Source of the DNA: Clostridium paridis
GTDB taxonomy: Bacteria > Bacillota > Clostridia > Clostridiales > Clostridiaceae
DNA length: 64,000 bases
Assembly (NCBI RefSeq): GCF_016765615.1
Contig: NZ_JAESWA010000015.1
Span: forward strand, 23,504-87,503
Reading direction: 5' to 3'
Positions 38,207 to 47,272 of this stretch are shown one piece after another. The position numbers and the translations under genes were made by a program. Numbering within the stretch: the first letter of the stretch is position 1; each line of letters begins with the position of its first letter. The notes below the pieces were generated by a model. It saw only the letters and a program-made list of their open reading frames with translations, made no database searches and was not told the DNA's origin.

Positions 38207-38494
38207 CTATTCAATAATCTTAGGAACAATAATTGCAGAGTTTCTAAAAGATTTCACATTAGCAAATAGTTTTTCTTTTTCTTCAAAATAAATATCCTCA
38301 TCTTTTCTAAGCACTGGTTTTAAGTTTTTAGAAAAAACATTTAATTCTATATCACATAAATCTAATTTATCAATAGTTTCAAAATGAGTTAATATACTTT
38401 CAAGCTCTTTGGCCATTTTTATTTCCTCTTCCTCGGAAAATTTAAGCTTAGCTAATCTTGAAATATAATTGACTGTCTGTGCAGTAATTTTCAT
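38207..38494 (-). CDS. gatC: Asp/Glu-tRNA(Asn/Gln) amidotransferase subunit C
   Basis: 95 residues, normal for GatC. The N-terminus reads VNYISRLAKLKFSEEE, followed by LESILTHFETIDKLD, the helices that wrap around GatA and GatB. RBS AGGAGG. First gene of the operon; the promoter lies about 85 bp upstream. Confidence 0.95.
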   Translation of the reverse strand: MKITAQTVNYISRLAKLKFSEEEEIKMAKELESILTHFETIDKLDLCDIELNVFSKNLKPVLRKDEDIYFEEKEKLFANVKSFRNSAIIVPKIIE

Positions 38495-38576
38495 TATTAA
38501 ATCCTCCTATTTAAGTCTGTAGGACAGGGTTTTAAGTTCAACTAATGACTTATTAATTCTTAATATTGTTGATATT

Positions 38577-38605
38577 AATATATTAGCACATTATTGGAAA
38601 ATCAA
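38577..38605 (-). promoter_or_regulatory. gatCAB promoter
   Basis: On the minus strand: TTGATT (38600-38605), 17-bp spacer, TATATT (38577-38582). No T-box or other riboswitch signature was seen in the leader. Confidence 0.6.
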
Positions 38606-38655
38606 TACTAATTAAAAAAGTTTTAGCAAAGTCATTATTAAACTTTACATCGGAT

Positions 38656-38735
38656 TGAAATAAGTTTAAAATTAAGATATTAAAATACTAATTTGCTTAG
38701 GATAATGGCGTCCAATTTTTTTTTGGACGCCATTT
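38656..38735 (+). terminator. orphan terminator in the pucR leader
   Basis: ATGGCGTCC / GGACGCCAT stem (38705-38733) around a T-rich loop, followed by seven T residues. No plus-strand gene lies upstream for over 4 kb. A plausible promoter TTGAAA-17-TATTAA begins at 38656, so this is either a leader attenuator of the PucR gene or the end of a very short RNA. The rest of the 38495-38799 gap holds the gatC promoter. Confidence 0.7.
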
Positions 38736-38799
38736 TTTTATTTATAAAAAAATAGTATAAATTAATCAATAATCAAGAAATTTTTGGGGGGAAACCAGA

Positions 38800-40029
38800 A
38801 TGTATATTACTTATGATGATTTACTAAGTTTGCCACAAATGAAAAAGGCTAAAGTTGTATCTGGAGAAAAAGGATTAGATAAATTTATTGAATGGAGCCA
38901 TGTAGTTGAACTACCAGATGCATTTAATTGGATTAATTCTGGAGAACTAATATTTACAACTGGAATAGGACTTGAAAACCATGAAAAAGATTTGCTTAGA
39001 ATAGTAGAAGAGTTGTATAAAAAAAGTGCTGCTGGATTAGTTCTAGTAATGGGCCCATATATAAAGGAAATCCCAAATTCAGTTAAAGTATTATCAAATA
39101 AATGTGCGATTCCGATTTTAGAAATCCCATATGAAATTAGAGCAATTGATATAACATACAGCATGAGCAGAATATTATTTGATAATTATATTAAAGATAA
39201 ATCAATGAATGATTTGATGCGTGAACTTATTTATCAAGAATTTAATGAAGAATTTTATGAGAGAGCTGTATACTATGGATATAATCCACAAAGTAAATAT
39301 GTTGCATCAACAATTCAAGTTGACAATTTACTTGATGATTTGTTAAGTAATAAATCTATTGTAGAGAGTAAAAATTTAGATATTGGTGCAGCAATATTAA
39401 ATATAGTTAGATGTATCTCTAATAAGTATAAGAAGAGTATATTTTATATTTTACAAGGAACTAATTTAATTTATTTCTTGCCAATAAGTAATGAAGATCA
39501 ATGGGATATTGAGATAAATAAAATTAATAGTGAAATAAAAGATACTGTTTGTAAAAAACTGAATGGATTAACAGTAAGTATAGGTATAGGTGAACCTTGT
39601 AATGACTTAAAGTATTTCAAAAGAAGTGTAGGGGAAGCACAAAAGGCACTTAAAATATTAAAAGCATGCGAAAGAAGTAATGATTTAAGAAGTTATAAGG
39701 AACTAGGGATATATAGAATATTCTTTAGAGCCAGAGATAATGAGGAATTAATGAGTATATATAATGGAGTGCTCAAAGATTTAATAGAGTATGACAAAAA
39801 AAATAATAGTGACTTAGTACACACATTAGATATATTTTTAGCAGAAGATTGTAATATAGGTAAAACAGCTGAGGAGTTATTTATACACAGAAACACATTG
39901 AAATATAGGATTACAAGGATTCAGGAAATTTTATCATGTGATTTTGAGAATGTTAATGAATGTTTTACTTTAAGACTAGCTTATAAAATAAAAAAATTTA
40001 TTGGGTATGTAGAGCCTAATTTATTATAA
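38800..40029 (+). CDS. PucR-family transcriptional regulator
   Basis: 409 residues. An N-terminal PucR domain (MKKAKVVSGEKGLDKFIEWSHVVELPD to about 130) precedes a middle GGDEF-like/CdaR region. The C-terminal HTH_30 (AEDCNIGKTAEELFIHRNTLKYRITRI) is followed by the usual LRLAYKI end. These regulators respond to purine or other small catabolic ligands and usually act as activators. RBS GGGGGG. No catabolic gene is adjacent, so the target is unknown. A terminator-like hairpin in its leader suggests control of its own expression. Confidence 0.92.
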   Translation: MYITYDDLLSLPQMKKAKVVSGEKGLDKFIEWSHVVELPDAFNWINSGELIFTTGIGLENHEKDLLRIVEELYKKSAAGLVLVMGPYIKEIPNSVKVLSNKCAIPILEIPYEIRAIDITYSMSRILFDNYIKDKSMNDLMRELIYQEFNEEFYERAVYYGYNPQSKYVASTIQVDNLLDDLLSNKSIVESKNLDIGAAILNIVRCISNKYKKSIFYILQGTNLIYFLPISNEDQWDIEINKINSEIKDTVCKKLNGLTVSIGIGEPCNDLKYFKRSVGEAQKALKILKACERSNDLRSYKELGIYRIFFRARDNEELMSIYNGVLKDLIEYDKKNNSDLVHTLDIFLAEDCNIGKTAEELFIHRNTLKYRITRIQEILSCDFENVNECFTLRLAYKIKKFIGYVEPNLL

Positions 40030-40047
40030 AAAATTCAATAAAATATA

Positions 40048-40080
40048 AGAACAGGTATGTTTATATAGCATACCTGTTCT
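40048..40080. terminator. bidirectional hairpin between pucR and zinc-ribbon gene
   Basis: Perfect 12-bp stem AGAACAGGTATG / CATACCTGTTCT with a 9-nt loop. The T tract is weak on both sides. Confidence 0.65.
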
Positions 40081-40111
40081 CTATTACTAAAATGTTGTAT
40101 CACTATACTGA

Positions 40112-40303
40112 TTAAATAATCCCATAAGACTTTAATTTTTTTACAAAAGCTAATTTATCTGGAATTTCATAAACAGTTTTTGTCTTTTTTCCTGTTGAGC
40201 TAAATGAAGCTTTGCAGTTTGTACAACTATAGGTCTTTTCACCTGTGCTCATGTTGAATCTCTCGATTACTCTATCAGAATTACAATGGGTACAGTATTT
40301 CAT
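40112..40303 (-). CDS. small zinc-ribbon protein
   Basis: 63 residues. One treble-clef zinc ribbon, CTHCNSDRV ... CTNCKASF (two CxxC pairs about 20 residues apart), followed by a basic tail. The strong ribosome site AAGGAGGG and its own promoter support a real gene. Zinc ribbons of this kind occur in transposase N-termini and in small regulatory proteins, but no transposase fragment is nearby. Function unknown. Confidence 0.75.
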   Translation of the reverse strand: MKYCTHCNSDRVIERFNMSTGEKTYSCTNCKASFSSTGKKTKTVYEIPDKLAFVKKLKSYGII

Positions 40304-40346
40304 AAAGGCCCTCCTTAAACAGTATTTAATATCTTATTATGAGTTT

Positions 40347-40375
40347 ATTATAACATTGACTTGAGGGATGAACAA
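40347..40375 (-). promoter_or_regulatory. promoter of the zinc-ribbon gene
   Basis: On the minus strand: TTGTTC (40370-40375), 17-bp spacer, TATAAT (40347-40352). Confidence 0.55.
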
Positions 40376-40697
40376 CCCTGTAAAGATATAAATAAGATTT
40401 TTATTATTTCCTATATGGCCATTTTATGGAGAATATCCATAAAGGTTCATAGATAAAATATATATACAAGGGGTACAGCTATGATTTAAATCAGTCAATA
40501 TGGTAAATAATGGATAATATGATTGATTTTATAAATTGTTCAGAATTTGTTTAGATTTTTTTAAGTTTTTATTAAGTAGCTAGGTTTATACTTTTATTTA
40601 GGTAATATATAGATAAGAATAATTTTTATATAAGTAATTTGAATATAAACTCAATGAAAGTTGGATACTCAAGAAATAATAAGGAGTAGTGGTAGTA
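40376..40697. other. gene-free divergent region with long imperfect hairpin
   Basis: At 40421-40462 CTATATGGCC..TTTTATGGA folds onto TCCATAAAGG..CATAG (about 18 pairs, GAATA loop). No T run follows, so it is not a normal terminator. An AATCAGTCAATAT / ATATGATTGATT partial dyad lies about 40 bp further on. No ORF was found. The glycosyltransferase promoter must lie in the last 150 bp, but it is too AT-rich to assign. Confidence 0.45.
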
Positions 40698-41795
40698 ATG
40701 AATAAAAGAATTCTAATTTTGACAGCAGCTACAGGCCAAGGGCATAATTCGGTTGCTTATTCGTTGAAAAAAGAATTAGAGTTACAAGGAAATGATGTTA
40801 ACTGTATTGAATCGTTTAGAGTAACTGGAGATAAATTAGACAAGTTTATGACTGGAGGGTATGAGATTTTAGCAACAAAAACTCCAAGCTTATTTGGATT
40901 ATTATATAAAGTTTCTAATCATAAACTAACTAGCCATGGTATTAATAAGTTGATAGAGAAATGTACTAAAGAAGATATTTTAAAAACAATTGAAGAATAT
41001 AAGCCTAATCTAATAATTTCTACTCATCCATTATTGGTTAGTGTTGTAGCATCTTTAAAAAATGATGGCTCTATAAATGTCCCATTTATATCAGTTGTTA
41101 CAGATTATAAGGCGCATCGAGCATATGTGGAAGAAAATGTTGATGCATATGTAGTTGGTAGTGATTATACTAAAGAAAGTTTAGTTGATAATGGAATAGA
41201 AGAGAAAAAGATACATACTTTTGGAATTCCAGTAAAAAGGGACTTTTTAAAAACAACTACAAATCATAAAAATGATGATTTATTTACAATACTTCTAATG
41301 GGGGGAAGCATGGGATTAAAATCCATGAAGAAAGCATTGAAAAGGTTGATGTTAGCATCAGTATCTCTAAGAGTAATAGCTGTATGCGGAAATAATGAAG
41401 TTTTAAAAAATCAGCTAGAAAGTATATATTCTAGTGTGCCACTAGATAAAGAATTAGTTGTATTAGGATATACAAATAATATTCCAGATTTAATGGATAT
41501 TTCTGATGTTATAATTACTAAGCCGGGAGGAATAACTGTTACAGAAGCCTTAACTAAAAAATTACCGCTTATAATACCATACTATATACCAGGACAAGAA
41601 GAGGAGAATGCAAGATACTTACTAAGTGAAAATATAGCAATCTGTCCAGATATAGATGAAATAGATGAGATAATTACCAATTTGGTAAGAGATAAAGAAA
41701 AGTTAAATAGAATGAGAATAAATATAGAAAAATTAAGCCAAAATGTATCTTTAGAAAATACATTGGCTTTAGTTAAAACACTGTCAGTAGGATAG
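40698..41795 (+). CDS. UgtP/MGDG-synthase-like diacylglycerol glycosyltransferase
   Basis: 365 residues, GT28 fold. The N-terminal MGDG_synth motif ILILTAATGQGHNSVA and a C-terminal UDP-sugar site (KPGGITVTEAL, then PYYIPGQEEENARYL) match processive UDP-glucosyl or galactosyl transferases such as UgtP that make glycolipid anchors at the membrane surface. The ATG at 40698 follows AAGGAG at 11 nt; a nearer in-frame GTG at 40689 is only 2 nt from it. It is a single gene with its own terminator. Confidence 0.9.
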   Translation: MNKRILILTAATGQGHNSVAYSLKKELELQGNDVNCIESFRVTGDKLDKFMTGGYEILATKTPSLFGLLYKVSNHKLTSHGINKLIEKCTKEDILKTIEEYKPNLIISTHPLLVSVVASLKNDGSINVPFISVVTDYKAHRAYVEENVDAYVVGSDYTKESLVDNGIEEKKIHTFGIPVKRDFLKTTTNHKNDDLFTILLMGGSMGLKSMKKALKRLMLASVSLRVIAVCGNNEVLKNQLESIYSSVPLDKELVVLGYTNNIPDLMDISDVIITKPGGITVTEALTKKLPLIIPYYIPGQEEENARYLLSENIAICPDIDEIDEIITNLVRDKEKLNRMRINIEKLSQNVSLENTLALVKTLSVG

Positions 41796-41814
41796 TGATA
41801 AATAAATCATAATT

Positions 41815-41850
41815 AGTGAATCAATTTTGTTGATTCACTAATTTTATTTA
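41815..41850 (+). terminator. terminator of the glycosyltransferase gene
   Basis: 10-bp stem AGTGAATCAA / TTGATTCACT with loop TTTTG, then AATTTTATTT. Confidence 0.8.
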
Positions 41851-41940
41851 GATTACTTTTCAAAAAAAGAAAAAATAAAATAATAAACAATGATATAATG
41901 TAGTAACACAAGAGATTACAGAAAAAGTGAGAGTGATAGA

Positions 41941-42594
41941 ATGAATAATACTGAATTAGTTATATTTGATATGGATGGGTTGATGTTTGATACAGAGATA
42001 ATATCAGCGAGAGCTTGGTATGAAGCTGGACAAGCATATGGATATGAATTGGATAAAGACTTTTTATTTGGATTTATTGGAATGAATGTAAATTCTATAG
42101 GGAATGAGTTTAGAAAGGCTTATGGCGACGAGTTCTCATTCGATGAAGTTAATAAATTTCAAAAAGAAAAATTGGAGAATATATTAGATAATGAGGGCTT
42201 TGAAATTAAAAAAGGGCTTTTGGAAATATTAGACTATTTAGATGAGAAAAAGATTAAAAAGGCTGTAGCTACTTCAAGTGGCAGAGTGAAAGCAACAAAA
42301 TTAATTTCAAAAGCAGGAGTTTTAGATAGATTTGATACTATTGTCTGTGGAGATGAAGTTACGAAAGGAAAACCAGATCCTGAAATATTTTTAAAGGCCT
42401 GTAGTAAGCTTAATGTTGCTCCTGAAAATGCACTAGTATTAGAGGATTCTGAAAGAGGACTTTTAGCAGCTAATGCTGGAAATATCAAGTGTTTAGTGAT
42501 TCCAGATTTAATAGAGATTTCAAATGAAAATAGACATCTTGCCTCTTCAATTTTAGAGAGCTTAATAGATATTAAAGAATTGGATTTGATATAA
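41941..42594 (+). CDS. HAD-superfamily hydrolase (beta-phosphoglucomutase-like)
   Basis: 217 residues. HAD motif I is FDMDGLMFDTE (residues 9-19), motif II AVATSSG, and motif III/IV GKPDPEIF and LVLEDSERGLLAA. The helical cap between motifs I and II is type C1, typical of beta-phosphoglucomutase and sugar-phosphate phosphatases. The substrate is unknown. The ribosome site is weak (GAGAGTGA). Confidence 0.92.
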   Translation: MNNTELVIFDMDGLMFDTEIISARAWYEAGQAYGYELDKDFLFGFIGMNVNSIGNEFRKAYGDEFSFDEVNKFQKEKLENILDNEGFEIKKGLLEILDYLDEKKIKKAVATSSGRVKATKLISKAGVLDRFDTIVCGDEVTKGKPDPEIFLKACSKLNVAPENALVLEDSERGLLAANAGNIKCLVIPDLIEISNENRHLASSILESLIDIKELDLI

Positions 42595-42662
42595 AAAAAC
42601 AATAAATAAATAAAATGTGATATAATGACATTGCTTAAATTACTTCAGGAGAGGGATAAGTA

Positions 42663-42923
42663 ATGATTAGAAATTGTATGGAAGATATAGTTAATAATGT
42701 AATAACAATAGTTTTAAATGATTATAAAGAGATGTGTAAATGTGAAAAGTGTATCCAGGATATTAAGGCAATTGCACTTAACAACTTGAAGCCATTGTAT
42801 GCAGTTACAAGTGAAGGAATGGTATATTCTAAAATGAAGGAACTAGAAAATCAGTTTAGAATTGATGTTATAAATCAATTGGTTAGTGCAACGGAAATGG
42901 TACTAAAAAATCCAAAACATTAA
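42663..42923 (+). CDS. ComFB-family protein
   Basis: 86 residues. It opens NCMEDIVNNVI, carries CKCEKCIQDIKAIALNNLKPLY, and then an Y/F-rich helix, matching the late-competence ComFB family, including the cysteine cluster proposed to bind zinc. Cyanobacterial ComFB proteins bind cyclic dinucleotides; whether clostridial ones do is inference. RBS AGGAGAGG. It is a single gene, not beside comF. Confidence 0.85.
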   Translation: MIRNCMEDIVNNVITIVLNDYKEMCKCEKCIQDIKAIALNNLKPLYAVTSEGMVYSKMKELENQFRIDVINQLVSATEMVLKNPKH

Positions 42924-43034
42924 TGCCTGAGATATTAATACTTTGATAATTTTTTTATAATACATACAATAGTATAGATTATTCAGGATAATAGGTATAA
43001 AATATAACTGATACTTATATTTTGGAGTGATATT

Positions 43035-43820
43035 ATGAATATTATTGAAGCTATTTATAAAAGAAAATCAATAAGAAAATACGTACCTTATAACATTTCT
43101 CAAAGCGACTTTGGAGATGTAGAAAACTTAGTAAACAATGTTCAAAGTCTATATTCAGAAATACAAATGAAAATCACATTAATTAAAGAAGGTATAAAGA
43201 TACAAGAAATAAGTAAGGGCATAATAGGGAGTTATGGAAAGATTGAAGCTCCTCATTATATGGTAATTACTTCTGAAGAGAAAGAAGGCTACCTCGAGAA
43301 TATAGGATATACACTAGAACAAATAGTTTTAGAATTGGCAGACAGAGGGATTGGGACATGCTATATAGGAGGATCCATTAAAAAAGAGTTGTTAAAAGAT
43401 ATAATGGAAATTCCAAGTAATCAAAAACCAATTATCGTAGTGGCTTTTGGATATCCAGCAAATGAGCCAGAGTTAGAAATAAAAGAACTTGAAAACTTTA
43501 AAAGAAAAGCTTTAGAGGATATAATTATTGGAAACTATGAGGAGAAATTTAGAGAGATATTTAATTTAGTTAGAGTTGCTCCTTCAGCTATCAATTTGCA
43601 ACCTTGGAGGCTGTATGTAAATGAAAATAGTATAGATTTATATGCTAACAAAGGGAATATATTAACTAAGGGGTTAAGTCATTTTAGTGAGCTAGATTCA
43701 GGAATTGCATTAAAGCATTTAGAACTAGGATGCAAAGAAAGAAATATAACTTTTGAGATTAAAAATCAAAAGCTTGAAGATAAAAAGAATTTAAAATACA
43801 TAACTTCGGTTATGTTATAA
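43035..43820 (+). CDS. nitroreductase-family protein (TM1586 type)
   Basis: 261 residues made of two nitroreductase-like halves. The N-terminal one starts with AIYKRKSIRKY, and the C-terminal one has FNLVRVAPSAINLQPWRLYV. ADRGIGTCYIGGSI lies between, as in the 'putative TM nitroreductase' group. It should bind FMN and reduce a small substrate using NAD(P)H; the substrate is unknown. RBS GGAGTGA. It has its own terminator. Confidence 0.85.
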   Translation: MNIIEAIYKRKSIRKYVPYNISQSDFGDVENLVNNVQSLYSEIQMKITLIKEGIKIQEISKGIIGSYGKIEAPHYMVITSEEKEGYLENIGYTLEQIVLELADRGIGTCYIGGSIKKELLKDIMEIPSNQKPIIVVAFGYPANEPELEIKELENFKRKALEDIIIGNYEEKFREIFNLVRVAPSAINLQPWRLYVNENSIDLYANKGNILTKGLSHFSELDSGIALKHLELGCKERNITFEIKNQKLEDKKNLKYITSVML

Positions 43821-43833
43821 GAATAAGTATAGA

Positions 43834-43870
43834 AAATCATATGATTTTGTCATGTGATTTTTTTCTTTTT
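43834..43870 (+). terminator. terminator of the nitroreductase gene
   Basis: AAATCATATGA / TCATGTGATTT stem (one G-T pair) followed by TTTTCTTTTT. Confidence 0.75.
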
Positions 43871-43940
43871 AGAACAACTATTTTATGAAATTAGTCTATA
43901 ATTATTTAATAGAGTAATTATGTTTGAGGTGAAGCAGATT

Positions 43941-46355
43941 TTGGTAAAAGCATTAGATGTATTAGAAAAGTATTTTGGTTATAAAAGTTTTAGAAAAGGA
44001 CAGCTCGAAATAGTAAACACAATAATAGAAGGAAATGATGTTGTATCTATAATGCCTACAGGTGGAGGGAAATCAATATGCTATCAAGTTCCTGCCCTTT
44101 TGCTTGAGGGAATTACGATTGTTATATCTCCATTAATTTCTCTAATGAAGGATCAGGTGGATTCACTAAAAGAAAATGGAATTAATGCCTTATATATAAA
44201 TAGTTCCTTAAGTTCAAAGGAATTTAATAAAGCAATTGAAGAAGTAAAAAATGATGAGTATAAGATAATTTATGTAGCACCTGAAAGACTTGAATCATAT
44301 GAGTTTATTTCAGTAATTTCACAGAAAAATATTTCTCAAATTGCAATTGATGAAGCACATTGCGTATCTCAATGGGGACATGATTTTAGAAGCAGTTATA
44401 GAAGAATATCCTCATTTATAGATATGCTTCAAAGAAGACCTGTAATAACTTCATTTACTGCTACAGCTACTGAGGAAGTAAGAGAAGATATAATAAAATT
44501 GTTAAGGTTAAATAATCCTGAAATATTTATATCGGGGTTTGATAGAGAAAATTTAAAGATAGATATAGTAAAAGCTGCACCAAAAAACAAATATTTACTT
44601 GAATATTTAAAAGCTAACAAGGATGTATCTGGTATTATATATGCAGCAACAAGAAAAGAAGTGGATTCAATATTTGAATTATTATTAGTGAATGGCTTTA
44701 ATGCTGGTAGGTATCATGCTGGTATGAGTGATGTAGAGAGAGCGGAAAATCAAGAAAAGTTTATTTATGACAAGATAGATATAATGGTAGCAACTAATGC
44801 TTTTGGGATGGGAATAGATAAACCCAATATTAGATATGTAATTCATTATAATATGCCTAAAAATATAGAAGGATATTACCAAGAAATCGGAAGAGCGGGA
44901 AGAGATGGACTTGAAAGTGAATGTGTAATGCTATTTACTCCAGGAGATGTACATACACAAAAGTATTTAATAGAGATGAGTACTGAAAATCCAGAAAGAA
45001 AGTCATTACAATATAAAATGCTTCAAAGTATTGTTGATTTAGTGCATAGCAATAGCTGCTATAGGAAATATATATTAAATTACTTTGGAGAGAACTATTT
45101 AGGTGATTGTGGTAAGTGTAGTAATTGTAATAACTTGGGAGAATTGATAGATAAAACACTAGATGCTCAGAAAGTGTTGTCCTGTATATATAGAATGAGA
45201 AGAAGTTTTGGAGCAACTGTAATAATTGATGTACTAAGAGGATCTAATAATAAAAAGATTTTAGATTTAGAATTTAATAAGCTATCTACATATGGAATTA
45301 TGAAAAACTATTCTAAAGATGAGTTGAAAAATTTTATTAATACTCTTATCTCCCATGGATTTATTGATTCTGTTGAGGGTACATACCCCGTTATAAAGTT
45401 AAATGATAAATCATTTAGAGTACTAAAGGGAACTGAGAATGTGACCTTTAAAGAGGTAAAAATCAAAGCAAAAACAATGATTAATGATAATTTGCTTGAT
45501 AAGCTAAAATTATTAAGACGATTAATAGCACAAGAGAATAAAATACCCCCATACTTAGTTTTTGGTGATGAAACTTTAAGAGAGATGAGTGTTAAAATTC
45601 CAAAGACAAAAGAGGAAATGCTTAATATTTCTGGAGTGGGAGAAGTTAAATATGATAGATATGGAGAGAAGTTTATAAAAGAAATTTTGGATTATGTAAA
45701 AGAAGCAGCTAAGAGTCTGGATGGCAATGACAAAGAAAAGAAATTTTTAAAAATATCAACTGACGAAGAGTTATACTTGGAGTTAGTGAAGCTTAGAGGT
45801 ACTTTAGCAGAAAAGGAAGGACAATTACCTCAATATATCTTATCAAGAAATACACTGAAAGAAATAAGCGGGAGATATCCTAATACATTAGAAAAGCTAA
45901 AAGATATAGGTGGAATTGGAAATAAAAAATTAGAATTATATGGTGAGAAGATAATTGATTTGGTTAACAATTATGTTGAAGAGAAGAAGTTGGAAGTAGA
46001 GTGGTATGATAAAGGTAGTAAAAAGACAATAATAGATGGAGAAGAAAGAAAAATAGATGAAATAGCAGTAGATTTTCTTAAGGAAGGAAAAGAAATAGAG
46101 GATATTTCTAAGGAAGTAGAAGTCTCAATTTCAACTATACTTGGATACGTCACTGATTTTATTTTGGCAGGTAATAAATTTGAAGTAGGTCTAGAATTAG
46201 ATAAATTCATTAATGAAGTAGAAGAAAAGTTAATAATGGATGCCTGTGACAAATTAGGATATAAGTCTATAATTCAATTAAAAAAACACTTGCCTAATGA
46301 AATAAAATACGAAGCTATAAGAGCAGTAATATTAAAAAAGTATATAGTGGTATAA
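43941..46355 (+). CDS. recQ: ATP-dependent DNA helicase RecQ with tandem HRDC domains
   Basis: About 804 residues, longer than the usual ~600. The helicase core has TGGGKS (40-45), DEAH (137-140) and GRAGRDG, and the RQC zinc part has CYRK...CGKCSNC. Two HRDC domains (about 530-595 and 615-685) and a C-terminal HTH_40-like domain follow. It unwinds DNA in recombination repair. TTG at 43941 is preferred because GAGGTGAAG lies 9 nt before it; the ATG at 43920 has no ribosome site and would sit upstream of that sequence. Confidence 0.95.
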   Translation: MVKALDVLEKYFGYKSFRKGQLEIVNTIIEGNDVVSIMPTGGGKSICYQVPALLLEGITIVISPLISLMKDQVDSLKENGINALYINSSLSSKEFNKAIEEVKNDEYKIIYVAPERLESYEFISVISQKNISQIAIDEAHCVSQWGHDFRSSYRRISSFIDMLQRRPVITSFTATATEEVREDIIKLLRLNNPEIFISGFDRENLKIDIVKAAPKNKYLLEYLKANKDVSGIIYAATRKEVDSIFELLLVNGFNAGRYHAGMSDVERAENQEKFIYDKIDIMVATNAFGMGIDKPNIRYVIHYNMPKNIEGYYQEIGRAGRDGLESECVMLFTPGDVHTQKYLIEMSTENPERKSLQYKMLQSIVDLVHSNSCYRKYILNYFGENYLGDCGKCSNCNNLGELIDKTLDAQKVLSCIYRMRRSFGATVIIDVLRGSNNKKILDLEFNKLSTYGIMKNYSKDELKNFINTLISHGFIDSVEGTYPVIKLNDKSFRVLKGTENVTFKEVKIKAKTMINDNLLDKLKLLRRLIAQENKIPPYLVFGDETLREMSVKIPKTKEEMLNISGVGEVKYDRYGEKFIKEILDYVKEAAKSLDGNDKEKKFLKISTDEELYLELVKLRGTLAEKEGQLPQYILSRNTLKEISGRYPNTLEKLKDIGGIGNKKLELYGEKIIDLVNNYVEEKKLEVEWYDKGSKKTIIDGEERKIDEIAVDFLKEGKEIEDISKEVEVSISTILGYVTDFILAGNKFEVGLELDKFINEVEEKLIMDACDKLGYKSIIQLKKHLPNEIKYEAIRAVILKKYIVV

Positions 46356-46416
46356 TTATATTAAGGTTGCATTTTATAGTTGTTTTTTAGTGATGAGAAT
46401 TATGGAGGTGTTAGAT

Positions 46417-47247
46417 ATGTCAGTAGAAAATGAAGGAGTAAAATTAAATAATGACGTAATTATTCCACAAATCGGATTTGGAACATTTAAAATTCCGGAT
46501 GGAATTCAAACACTAGAAGCAGTAAGAGAGGCATTGGATTTTGGGTACAGACATGTAGATACAGCAGCTGTTTATGAAAATGAAGAAAGTGCTGGTGTAG
46601 CTGTTAAAGAAAGTGGCTTAAAAAGGGAAGAGATATTTATAACTAGTAAGTTATGGGTTTCTGACTTTGGGTACGATGAAGCACTAAAAGCATTTGAAAA
46701 AACTATGAATAAATTAAAATTAGATTATTTAGATTTATACTTATTGCATTGGCCAAGAGCTTATGAAGTAAATAAAAATACATGGAAGGCACTTGAAAGA
46801 TTATATGATGAAAAAGTTATTAAATCAATAGGAGTAAGTAATTTTAAAGTTCATCATTTAGAGGAACTACTTAAGAATGCAAATATTGTGCCGGCTATTA
46901 ATCAAGTGGAACTACATCCAACTTTCCAACCAATAGACATAATTGCATTTTGTAAAAAGTATGATATTAAAATAGAGGCCTATTATCCATTTGCACATGG
47001 AGAAACTATTAATGATGAAAGGCTTAAAGTCTTAGCAAGTAAGTATAATAAATCAGTTGCACAGTTAGTATTAAGATGGCACTTGGAAAAAGGGTATATT
47101 CCTTTACCAAAGTCAACTAATAAAGAGCATATACAGAGTAATCTAAATATATTTGATTTCGCTATCTCAAATGAGGATATAGAGTTTATAGATAAATTAA
47201 ATACTGGGGTAAGAAGAGGAGTAGATCCAGATAAAACTCCATTTTAA
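46417..47247 (+). CDS. aldo/keto reductase
   Basis: 276 residues, an AKR TIM barrel. Motifs are GFGTFKI, DTAAVYENE (Asp and Tyr), TSKLW (Lys) and LLHWP (His), the catalytic tetrad, followed by IGVSNF and the PLPKSTNKEHIQSN cofactor region. It reduces aldehydes or ketones with NADPH; the layout is that of 2,5-diketo-gluconate reductase-like enzymes. The ATG at 46417 follows GGAGGTG. It lies 26 bp before the DUF815 gene, so probably in the same transcript. Confidence 0.94.
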   Translation: MSVENEGVKLNNDVIIPQIGFGTFKIPDGIQTLEAVREALDFGYRHVDTAAVYENEESAGVAVKESGLKREEIFITSKLWVSDFGYDEALKAFEKTMNKLKLDYLDLYLLHWPRAYEVNKNTWKALERLYDEKVIKSIGVSNFKVHHLEELLKNANIVPAINQVELHPTFQPIDIIAFCKKYDIKIEAYYPFAHGETINDERLKVLASKYNKSVAQLVLRWHLEKGYIPLPKSTNKEHIQSNLNIFDFAISNEDIEFIDKLNTGVRRGVDPDKTPF

Positions 47248-47272
47248 ATAAATTAAAAAATCGGGGGCTATT

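Noticed and set aside
38495..38720. T-box before gatCAB
   Set aside because: No conserved T-box sequence on the minus strand.
40112..40303. Zinc-ribbon gene as an IS transposase remnant
   Set aside because: No DDE or Tnp sequence or inverted repeats nearby; has its own promoter and ribosome site.
43920..43940. ATG start for recQ
   Set aside because: No ribosome site; GAGGTGAAG lies downstream of it and fits the TTG at 43941.
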